The notes under the pieces are model-generated. The model did no database searches and was not told where the DNA came from. It saw only the letters and a program-made list of their open reading frames with translations. A DNA stretch of 64,000 nt, taken from Strongylocentrotus droebachiensis. Its lineage: Eukaryota; Echinodermata; Echinoidea; Camarodonta; Strongylocentrotidae. Below, piece after piece: positions 37,201 to 49,200 of this stretch. Numbering within the stretch: the stretch's first letter is position 1; every line of letters begins with the position of its first letter. The position numbers and the translations under genes were made by a program. Location of the stretch: the NCBI GenBank assembly GCA_035222895.1, contig JAVYIG010005351.1, positions 1 through 64,000 of the forward strand, written 5' to 3'.

Positions 37201-40200
37201 GGACATGGATGTTATTTTGCCCCTACAGTCAATACAAACATCTATGTTCATACATTCAGTAGAAAATTCCTTTCCAAGTCAATATCAAGTAGAAAAATAT
37301 AATTTCAGGACAGATGCCTGATATCAATTGTTACTTCCTACGTTCCCACATGGCCAAACAAATTATATGTCTTTAGTATAAATGCAGTGCATGCCTTTGA
37401 TTTTCCCCAGGATTAAAAGGAAGTTGTACTATATTAAACAAGAAACGGGATGATGCGAGGAGGAATATGGGAAAAAATACTATCATAGATGGTATGATTG
37501 GATCAGTCCAAAACTAATCTACCTAATAAAGTAGGTGAGTTTGACATTAAAAAACCCTCTTATGAAGATGCTACATTAAAGTTTAAAGGGAAATCCTACC
37601 TTTATAGCAACTTGCTCTGGGGAAAAGCGAATAATCATATGATAGAGATTTCTTGTTTATAGCAGGATACATGTATATGCAATCCATATATATTTTGAAT
37701 ATTACCCAGAGTGAAAAGGTGTTTAGGAGAACACTGGAAATTAATGATTTTAGCGTACAACAAATGGGAGAGTTTTCAGGGAATACGTCACAGTCGAATG
37801 ACTATAGTTTGCCAATTTAAGATTCCCTTATGTGTAGTGATTACAACTTTTTTAAATCATAACTTTTTTTATTCTTTGTCTAATTTCCGTCAAATTTTCA
37901 CCAATCTACTATAATTTTTCTACTTTCCCTCAGAGCAACTTTCTGTTTTTTAACTCCAATTCAACATAAAATAACAATTCTGGAAAAATCTGAAGCTGCA
38001 TGCTCATCAACTCACTCTGTAACAAGAGGTGCTCACTCTACCCTGCAACACAGTTACCAATGCCCCATTATATACATGACATATCATGTGGACTATGTGA
38101 ACCCAGGGGTCAGACAGGTCAGGGGTAACCTAAACATTGCTGGACCAGCTAGAAGTGCCCATGGAATACATACCGGTACATATACAGTAAGGTACATGTA
38201 CATTGCTAATAGGCATAGTGTTGCACAAGCCCCCAGGATTTCCCCCAGGATTGAAAGAAAGTTGCACTACAAAGAAACGCCGGGATGATGTATGGAGGAA
38301 TGAGAAGTTTTTTGTCAGAAGAAAACTTTGGCAGGGTGGTCTTGTAGGTTCAGCAGGAGCCAAACTGTGGCAGCGTGCTCTGGCAGGTTCGGCAGGAGCC
38401 GAACCTTGGCAGCGTGCTCTGGCAGGTTCGGCAGAAGCCGAACTTTGACGGCCTACTCTGGCAGGTTCGGCAGAAGCCGAACCTTGGCAGCGTGCTCTGG
38501 CAGGTTCGGCAGAAGCCAAACCTTGGCAGCGTGCTCTGGCAGGTTCGGCAGAAGCCGAACTTTGGCGGCCTACTCTGGCAGGTTCGGCAGAAGCCGAACC
38601 TTGGCAGCATGCTCTAACAGGTTCTACTCTAGCAGGTTCGGCAGAAGCCGAACCTTGGCAGCGTGCTCTGGCAGGTTTGGCAGAAGCCGAACTTTGACGG
38701 CCTACTCTGGCAGGTTCGGCAGAAGCCGAACCTTGGCAGCGTGCTCTGGCAGGTTCGGCAGAAGCCAAACCTTGGCAGCGTGCTCTGGCAGGTTCGGCAG
38801 AAGCGGAACTTTGGCGGCCTACTCTGGCAGGTTCGGCAGAAGCCGAACCTTGGCAGCATGCTCTAACAGGTTCGGCAGAAGCCGAACCTTGGCAGCGTGC
38901 TCTGGCAGGTTCGGCAGAAGCCAAACCTTGGCAGCATGCTCAGGCAGGTTCGGCAGAAGCCAAACCTTAGCAGCGTGCTCTGGCAGGTTCGGCAGAAGCC
39001 GAACTTTGACGGCCTACTCTGGCAGGTTCGGCAGAAGCCGAACCTTGGCAGCGTGCTCTGGCAGGTTCGGCAGAAGCCAAACCTTGGCAGCATGCTCTGG
39101 CAGGTTCGGCAGAAGCCAAACCTTGGCAGCGTGCTCTGGCAGGTTCGGCAGAAGCCGAGCTTGCAATTCAATAACTTAGGCAATACAATAAAGCTGACGC
39201 ACTTTGTGACTACTTCTTTAAATTTAGTTTTGCAAATTGAAACAATTGGAGTACAAATATCAAAATTTTAAGCACCCATTTTATGAAAATCAGTCAATTT
39301 TTTTAGACTAAAATAGAAAGTCTATTTTTCGAATAGAATGGGTTTACGCTTATTCAATGGGCAAGTGGGGCAGCAGCAAAAAATTACTTTACAAAAGTCC
39401 TATCGCAGGGAGATAGTACTTATCTATCATTGATCATGTGACCTCGTTTAGACCAATCAGATTGAAAGATTTTTAGTATGCGGGATATAATATGTACTAG
39501 CTGTGCTATTATTATACAGAGAAGGCCCCTAAAAGGAAATACCACCTTTTAATAAATTGCAAATTGCCATTTGATTCTATACATCTAACCTAAAGCAGAA
39601 GGATTTTCAAAATAAATTACAATCATCAAAGTAATGCAAAGAGCACTCTAAAAGATTGATGTCAATATTAATCAGGCCCTGGGAATTTATTTTAAACGCG
39701 ACACAGAATATTCACCTCCAGGAAACGAAAAATCGCCCGAAACTGTGTCATTTGTAAATTGATTACCAAAACAGGAGAAGTATGTCGCGTGTCTGTTCTT
39801 TTCAAAGTGAACAATATTTCTGTGGTTAGATCACCATAAATGAACGAGTGTTCGGTATGATAATCCTACATAAAAATTGATGGCTTAACAAAATACGCCT
39901 CTTCACATGAATTTTGAGCGAAATCATTATTTGCAAGCCAGCAAATTAATGTAAATGTCAGTCTGATGTAGCTCTGTAATCCCTGTTTCCATTACACAGA
40001 ATTTGCTTTTTGAGAGGTTTTCAGAGCTTTATAATGTAGATAACTTTCCAGTCTCCACAAAGATTTTTGTACATTTTCTTCCTTTCTTTCTTGTCTTTTC
40101 CCATCCTCTTCTTTCTCTTCTCATTCCTTAATCCATCTCATTCCTCTTTCAAAAATCATTGAAAAGGCTGCATTGTCTCAACTCTCGGACCACATGGACG

Positions 40201-43200
40201 AACATGATTTGAACGTTGAGAACCAGTCAGCTTACCGCCGTTGGCACAGTACAGAGACTGCTCTTCTAAAAGTACAAAATGACATTCTGGGAGCATTGGA
40301 CAACAGGTTGGTTACCTTTGTCGTATTCCTGGACCTGTCTGCTGCGTTTGACTGTGTTGACCACACAATACTTCTACAGCGTATGGACAAGCTTTTTGGC
40401 ATCTCAGGAATGGTGAGATCGTGGTTTGACTCGTACCTGTCAGACAGAAGCTTCAGGATGAAGGTTGTGAATGAGCTATCAGAACAAAAACCTCTGAGAT
40501 TCGGAGTTCCACAAGGCTCAGTGGTTGGTCCTCAACTTTTCAGTTTATACACTCATCCTGTAGCTGATATCATCAAGCATCATGCAGGGATACAACACCA
40601 CATCTATGCAGATGACGTGCAACTGTACATCTCTGTCGATCCAAAGGACAGGCATGCAATGACAGCTGCTCTTGAGTCATTATCTGCGTGTATCATCAAT
40701 CTGCAACAATGGATGAAGAGCAACATGTTGAAACTGAACTCTGAAAAAACGGATTTCCTTATTGTTGCTAGTCCACGCTATCGACATCTCATATCAGGGA
40801 TTGTTCTGACCATTGGTGGTACAGTTATCGAGCCTTCAACCTCTATCCGAAGTTTGGGTGTTGAGATTGACGCTAATCTGAAGTTGAATCGCCACGTGTC
40901 ATCTCTATCCAGTTCGCTTCACTTTCATTTGTCCAACATAGCACGCATCAGGCCCTTCCTGGACCAGTCTGCATGTGAGCATGCTGTGAGAGCGCTCGTC
41001 TCGTCTAGGATCGACTACGCAAACTCCCTTCTCTGTGGCACTTCTGCATTAAATGTGAAGCGTCTGCAGCGAGCTCAGAACCGTGCTGCAAAGTTGGTTT
41101 TTCGGGCCAAGAAGTACGACCATGTAACACCTTTCCTACAACAACTTCATTGGCTCCCCGTTGAAAAGCGCATAACATACAAAATTCTGACTATTACATA
41201 CAAATGTCTTAATAATTCTGCTCCCAACTACCTCACGAAACTCTTACGTAAGCATCAAACAGCAAGACCAGGGCTCCGATCAAGCAATGACCCAGCACTA
41301 CTCGCAGTTCCAAGGACCAATACATGTACAGGTGACAAATCCTTCTCTTCTGCTGCACCACGCCTATGGAACAACCTCCCCCAGAACGTACGGACGTCGT
41401 CATCCCTTTCTCAGTTCCAGAAGTCCCTTAAGACATTTCTATTTAATACTTAATCTGTACCTGTAATATTACATGTAGTTTATAAGTTATTTTGTAAGAC
41501 AATTTTTTTATATTTTTTTATGCGTAATCAGGAAATGTAATCAGTTCATAAGTTATTTTGTTATTGATATTCTTATATATGTATATGATATGTAAAGCGC
41601 TGTGATACATTTACTGTAATGAGCGCTATATAAATGCAAATATTATTATTCCTCTTCTTCTTATTTCTTCTTTCTTTTCTGTTGTTATTATCATCATCAT
41701 GATCATTTTTTTAGTTGTTTTAAATGTTATCATTATTATCATGATTATTATTATTATTATTATCATCACCATCATCATTAATTCATTATTATTTTCATTA
41801 TTTATTACAAATTTACGATTAATATCATTATTATTATTACTATCATCATCATCATCATCATCATCACCATCATCACCATCACCATCATCACCATCACCAT
41901 CATCACTATCACCACCATCACCATCACCACCATCATCAAAATTATTATTCCTCTTCTTCCTTTTTTTCATATAATTTCTCTATTTTACATTATTTTCCCC
42001 ACCATACGAACACCATCCCCTTTTCTCCTGGACTAGAGCAATTATTGAGATGAGAGTGTTGTGAGGAAGACCTCCTCAAGTTTGTAGCACATGACCTGAA
42101 TCTTCAAATGTTCTTCTTCTGTTATCTCTCACTCCGGCATCTAGAGGCAGTGACACGTCATGTCTAGGGTGCTTTGCACTTCTAGCACCCTAGTACAATT
42201 CAGTGCAAATCAGCAAAGGGTTTGTTTTCAAGAGAAGGTCGAGTATTGTACCTCTGGGGAAAACAGTGAATTTTCCCAAATCCAATTAAAATATACAATC
42301 AATTGAAAGCTGAATGAACATAGAACAAAAGTTATATAAAAGAATAACAAATATTTTCCCTTTTAATATTGCACAAAAGCAAATTGAAACACCCGTCCAA
42401 ATTACAGGTCAATAGGGGTCAAATTGGACTTAATTTCAACTTGATAATAATTAGCATTTTTCATGATGTAACAGTTTGAAATGGCTGTGAATTTTTGTTG
42501 ATAAATTTGGCTTACAAAATGTAGCATACATAAACATGCATTTGAATATGCAAATAAAATAACAATTTCCAAAACTCTTTCCTCAAAGAAACAGAAATGT
42601 GTAAGGTAAAAGAAATATTGATCACTTTCAATAAAAGATAAGAAGTCAATTAATGTGACAGTGAAAAAAGATGTGTACCAACTACATGTAGCTAGAAAAG
42701 GCGTATAACATGTACCGGTAATAATTGTAAATTCATATTTCACTTTCCCCCTCAACAAAACAAGGGGAATTTAGATCCATACAGCATACATGTTTGACAC
42801 AAAACATAATTAATGTCCACACACAGCCCCAGCTAGATTATCTGCCCATAGACGGATTATCATGGAAATCCAAAATAAAGCTACCATACATCAAAATTGT
42901 CGACAACGAAACCGTCTTCAAACGTTTGCGGAAAACATGCCCGGTAACTTCTCCTGACATTTACTCGTGGTGCAGCTGAAGCTATTTCTGAAATCAAAGC
43001 TGACATGCCCCTCGGGGTAGGGGGGAAGGAAGGAGTAAAATGATAAAACAAACGTGATTGCAAGAAGGCAAAACGTTAAGATTGTTTGTGTCACAGTAAC
43101 TGCTGTTTTTTTGGATCGATGTGTAAAGAGAATATTTCCAGCACGAGCTAGATTTTTGGCCTGGATGGATTTTATGAGGCTTTCTCTTTGGCACAGTCTC

Positions 43201-46200
43201 TCCTCCTCTTTTTGTTAAAGCCGTAAGTGGAATACTTTTTTGTAAGTCTTCTGAGATTGCATCATATCTCTGGGCAAATACTGAAGGGGAAACTATAAAC
43301 TACTCTTGTCCAATTCACAGAATAATGATACAACTTAATTGCTTGCATATTTTGGGCTGATGAGAATTTGGTTAAGCCAGAAGTAAAAGTGAGAAGAAAA
43401 AAATACTGTACATGTATACACCTGTATACAGTACTTCCATTATACTCATATGAACCACATTCCTGTTTTTTCAAAGATGAAAAGAGGCGATATCGTATTA
43501 CCGTATCACGGTATTTCACTTTTTTGATCATACTAAATATGATAAAATCGTACTGGTTGGCATCTCTGTGCATACATGAACATGCACATGTGTCTACTTT
43601 CTTTCAAGCAATACTGTAGCATGTACAGTATTGCTTGAAATAAAGTAGACACTCTCACACTGTGTCACATACTGTACATACATGTGCACTGTACAACTTG
43701 AAATGCAATTAAAGCAAAAATGAGAACAAATGTGACCATATCCCCTGAATGCTCAATAGTCAATACAGACACTTTGCAATATAATGATTTGCACTTCATG
43801 GAAAACATGTGCACTGTAAACACACATTAATAGGTAAAGTTCAATGCAATCATGAAACAGCCGACGATCTTTACGCCACTTCCTAGCACGGAGCAGCTGG
43901 GGTCCTACAAATGTACAATTAGGAGCGCTCTCGCCATCCTCGGCGGCGGTGCTCTCTCATCAGGCTTGTCATCATCAGCTCGAGATTGCCAAATATCCCG
44001 CTATTTGAACTATCCCGATCGCAAATTATCCAGTTAATTTGCGTCTTCATCAGCCCGAAGTTGCAATTAGCTGGATATTAAGTCGAGATAATCATCCCAA
44101 GATATCTTGGGCTAGTTTGCAAAATATCCCGCTATTTGTATGGTGCGTCCTCACCAGCCCGAAGACTTGCTTTATGCGCGAACACTGAGCACAATATCTT
44201 GAGCTAATTTCTCGAGCTCGAGTTTCCAGTTACAAGGTCAAATCTTGAGCTGATGAAGATGCGATTTGTAACTTCAGGATTATTTCCCAAATCAGAAACA
44301 GCGGGCTATTTGGCAATCTCGAGCTGATGAGGACAGGCCTCATCTATGCTCTCGGCAGATCAATGGCCGAGTCGTGTCCCGCTTGACGACGGTGCCCCGT
44401 GACGCTAACACCATCCCTCTCCCACGAGAGATGGGTTTTTTAATCATTGCATCCGTCTCATTTCCTTCCAAATATTGCCCATTTGGAGCCAAAAAGGCGT
44501 TAACTCATCGCTTCAACATAGAGTTAATGCCGTTCTGGCTTTCATCTGACTTTTGAATTACAAACACGATGTTTGTTGTTGTCTTGACTTCTGTGGAAGT
44601 ACATTAAAGGCGCCATTCAGGTCACTCGCAGGTGATAATGAAATAAGCTCAAATCTGTATTTTCACTGCCAGAAGGGCGTCAACTCATCGCTTCCACACA
44701 GAGTTAATGCCGTTCTGGCTTTAATCATGACTATAGAATTGCAAACACGATGTTTGTTGTTGTCTTCACTTCTGTGGAAGTACATTAAAGGCGCCATTCA
44801 AGTCACTCGCAGATGATAATGAAATAAGCTCAAATCAGTATTTTCACTGCCAGAAGGGCGTCAACTCATCGCTTCAACACAGAGTTAATGTCGTTCTGGC
44901 TTTAATCATGACTATAGAATTGCAAACACGATGTTGTTGTTGTCTTGACTTCTGGGAAAGTACATTAATGGTCCCATTCAAGTCACTCGCAGGTGATAAT
45001 GAAATAAGCTGAAATCAGTATTTTCAATGCTAGAAGGGCGCTAACTCATCGCTTCAACACAGAGTTAATGTCGTTCTGGCTTTAATCATGACTATAGAAT
45101 TACAAACACGATGTTTGTTGTTGTCTTGACTTCTGTGGAAGTACATTAAAGGCGCCATTCAAGTCGCTAGCAGATGATAATGAAATAAGCTGAAATCAGT
45201 ATTTTCACTGCCAGAAGGGCGTCAACTCATCGCTTCAACACAGAGTTAATGTCGTTCTGGCTTTAATCATCACTATAGGATTACAAACACAATGTTTGTT
45301 GTTGGCTTGACTTCTGTGGAAGTACCTTAAAGGTGCAAGTCAAGTCACTAGCAGGTGATAATGAAATAAGCTCAAATCAGTATTTTCAATGCTACACTGT
45401 AGATAAAAACCACAGAAAGAGTTCACAGTTGAGAGTTCAAAGTTCAAAGGAAGATTCATCTTGTGCATTCAAAGGAAGATTCATCTTGTGCATTCAAAGA
45501 CATGCTAGGTAATTTAACCCTCAGGTTATTTATTTTCCATTCCCATGCCTCCAAATTCCCTCAGTTTATCTGGGTTAATTTAATACAATACTGGTACATG
45601 TAGACACAAGTTTGGTTTGGATGAATACAGGTAGAAATACATGTACACATCAAAGATAATAAGAAAGTTATTTTTAGGAGAAATATTCCATGTACATGTA
45701 AGTCATGGGGTCTTTTTTCTTGGGGGTGGGGGGGGGGGGGGTAGTCTGATTCTTGCTCAGATGGATTAGAATATATCAAATTTCACATACCCTTTAAATT
45801 CAAACTTATTCATTCAAAATCCAATCTAAGTTGAACCATCAGATGTGAGGCTGCCCTAACTTGTATCCATGTGGCACATTTGACAAATGGACGTTTTATT
45901 ACGATAAATAATAGTTTTAACTCCTCCCCTTTCTCTTGTCTATAGATACCAGTCTATTTTCCTTCCCAGACAATTACTCAAGTCAGAAAGACAGATCATG
46001 TAAATATTTGAAGAGTTTTAGCAAGTCCGCCGGTTTGGAGGGGAGTGTAAATATACACCCAGCCCCATCTTCATCAGCAGTCACTACAAGACGTGACTAA
46101 AATGTGAAAGAATGTGCACTACTTGGTAAAGGGGTGATGCTACTGATGGTGAGAGTTTTTTTTAACCAAGTTTTTTTTTAAAGGCTTGTGCGAGTCATTC

Positions 46201-49200
46201 AAGCCAGCCATGAAAAAACGGCACCTCACCCCATTAATTTGAAACCGGATTTTCTTCGATCTCAGGGACTATCCATTTTTGGAGAAAAAATCTAAAAAAG
46301 ATTGAGAAATTATCAGGCTTGTGATTATCATAAGAAAGATCGCAAAGACTTCCAGAGAAAATAACTTCAGGCAATTTCAAAATAACAACAACAGCAACAA
46401 CAAAAATAAAATAAAAATTTTTAAAATTGTAATAATAATTATGCTAGAAGAATAATACAAGGCCAGCAAATGTACATTGTACTTGAAGGGCTTCAGGGAA
46501 ACTAATAGGATCTCCTGACAAAAAAAATCATCTGAAGCCATCATGTCATGTACATTTGTACATGTACATGTACATGTACTCAAAATGTTCATTCGAAAAC
46601 AGCCTCACTGTTCTTTTATAAGGATGAAAAGTTGAACTGCATGTACAGTGTTGAAAATGGGTGTGTCACTTTTATAAACAGCATGATTAACTTTCCAGCA
46701 TCAAATCGTGCAGTTTCTGATGTTAAAAAAACAATTGAGTCTAGTCTGTTCAAAGCAAACTGAATACTGGGTATCATGTCCCTTCAATAACATGTACTGT
46801 ACATGTACAGTATAGGCTTCTCATGTTATCTTCATGGAATAAAAACTGTGTTCTTCAAAGGAAATTTTGATGTCAAAACATGAAAAAAATTATATTTTTG
46901 ATATTTTATGACAAGCACACACATCCACTGACAGAATGAAGGCAAAATGATGCAAAACAAATCTGTAATTTCTATGGCAATCCGAGAGCGCCACAGCTGT
47001 ATTGTATTTGACAGGTAAGGTGGAATAATGCATGTTGTGTATGCATGAGATGTCGCTTGCCCCACTTTCAAACATGCCTGTACATTTAATGAGGAGATAA
47101 TGGCAACTCTCTCTCATCAGACCTGTCCTCATCAGCTCGAGATTGCCAAATGACACTCTATTTCAACTTAACCGATCGCAAATTATCCAGCTAATTTGTG
47201 TCTTCATCAGCCCATTGTTGCAATTAGCAGGATATTTGGTCGAGAAGTTATCTTGGGCTAGCTTGCAAAATATCCCGCTATTTTTCCGGAGCTTCTTCAC
47301 CAGCCCAAAGACTCGAACTACTGTATGCGCGAACGCTGAGCAAAGTATCTCAAGCTAATTTCTCGAGCTCGAGTATATCGAGCTGATGAAGACGCGATTT
47401 GTACATGTACATGTAACTTCGGGCTTATTTCCGAAATCAGAAATAGCAGGATATTTGGCAATCTCGAGCTGATGAAAACATACCTTCTCTCTCATTGTCG
47501 TGATGCTTGTGTTTCTACAGGCCTCGCTTTAAAAAAATTACTCACACTTTCTGAGCAGTTGCGTGGAGAAATTAAGCATATGAATCTGAAGAAATCTCTT
47601 TTTAATCCTTCAATCATGAAGTCCCTTTGTTATGTGAGCATTTTTTTTCAGAAGAGAAAAAGAAATTTTCTACCCTGGTTTATTGTTTTCTTCTTTCTTG
47701 TCTTTTCATCCCCTTTTATCTATTTAATGCATCTCTTTCTCTTTAGCACTTCTTTCTCTCTCTCTCTCTCTCTCCCTCTCTATCCCTCCCTTCGTTCTTT
47801 CTCTCTCTTTCTCCCTCTCTCTCCCTCTGATTCCCCTTCTTTTTCTTTCTCTCCCTTCGATCCCCCTTCTTTCTCTCTCTACTTTCCATCTTTCTCTCTC
47901 ATCCCATTTTGCTCTAAAAGTCGTTTTTTTCCCACATCGCTTTTAATTCTATGTGCAAGCGTACACTTCATCTGAATCATACAATGGAATGGCAACTTCA
48001 TAATACAAACATTTGAATCTTGGCCCTGTTTCATAAAACTTGTTATCAATAACAAATGCTTAATTTCTATAACAAATGTGCTCTTGACAAATCGAATGCC
48101 AAGATTTCAGTAGCTTATAACAGTATATTGTAATTCTCATTGATAACAAGTTTAATGAAACAGTGCCCTGTTTTAATTTCATTTTATGCACAAATATACA
48201 TCTACTGCATCACTTACCTTTGAATTTTGATCGGATGTTTGCGAGCTCTTTGTTGATTCTTTTGATTTCAGCTTCCTTGCTCTTACCTGAAAAAGTGAAG
48301 ACAAAAAACAACACATCAAATTATACCTCTATAGCAATTGAATGTCACTTGTTTTTGCATCATATTTTTATCCAGAACAAGGGACTGTACAGTGCAAAGA
48401 ATTAAATTGATTTTATTACACTGATTTTAGCTCCCTTGCTCTTACCGGTACCTGAAAAAGTGTAGAAAAAATAACCCCATTAAATTAACCCCATAGCAGT
48501 TGAGTGTCACCTCGGAGTGACATTTTCACCTTTTTTTCCCCTCTAGAATAATTCACAATGCAATAAATTACATGTACAGTACATGTTCATGTACATGTAC
48601 AGTTTATAACCTGAGGACAAAGAGCCAAGTGACAGGGAAAAATGACTAAATTTCTGTTCCACTACATTAAGTAATCTATTTAGAATAAATCAATCAAAAA
48701 TAACCATTAAAGGCTCTAAAATACTGCATTGCTAGTTTAGAGTCTTTTTGTTCTTTTCATGTCCAAATCATAAGAAAACTTTGGTTGCATTTTGTTAATT
48801 CCATCCACATACTGTAGGTTGAATAAATTTAATATATTGTAGAATTCATTTTTTCTTGAAGAATCTGAGAATGAAAGATAAGAATAAATGGTGAAAATCT
48901 TAGCATTCTTGTATGAGGGTATGAGACCCTGTGTATCGACTCTGAAGAGCCCTTTGCATACACTTGAAGATCCAAGTCAAAATTGTGCGTATACTGTATT
49001 CATAAGCTGTGAAACCTGGATGCATGTTTATCAGCACATCAAAACAAAGTGTTATCAACAAACCTTGGAAAACTGTGAACGAGGTTTTGTCTGCAAAATG
49101 TAAAACCCATCATTTTGAGTCTGGTACATGTACATTTATGTATACAATTAATGATCATTGCGTGTGAGGACGAGACAAACAAAAACACACTTTGACACCT

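Larger units (their letters stand above)
35024..39344. mobile_element. 4.3-kb foldback element with minisatellite arms and TACG target duplication
   Basis: The outer ends are inverted copies of about 190 bp (35024-35215 and 39150-39344). They start AACCCATTCTATTCGAAAAA and include CAGTTTTTAGT-type text, CTCCAATTGTTTCAATTT and GCTTTATTGTATTGCC. TACG lies directly outside both ends (35020-35023 and 39345-39348). Inside each end is an array of a 39-bp repeat in opposite orientation, and a 2-kb middle at 36353-38329. The plan is that of foldback transposons; sea urchin TU elements are a known case. No transposase was seen. Confidence 0.88.

Noticed and set aside
36970-38228. Short LTR pair
   Set aside because: The direct repeats lack recognisable terminal dinucleotides, primer-binding site or any retroelement coding, and lie inside the foldback middle.
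38130-39183. Open frames of 264-283 codons (GRFGRSRTL.. and [11 protein letters not shown]..)
   Set aside because: Inverted copy of the same 39-bp repeat; the same argument applies.
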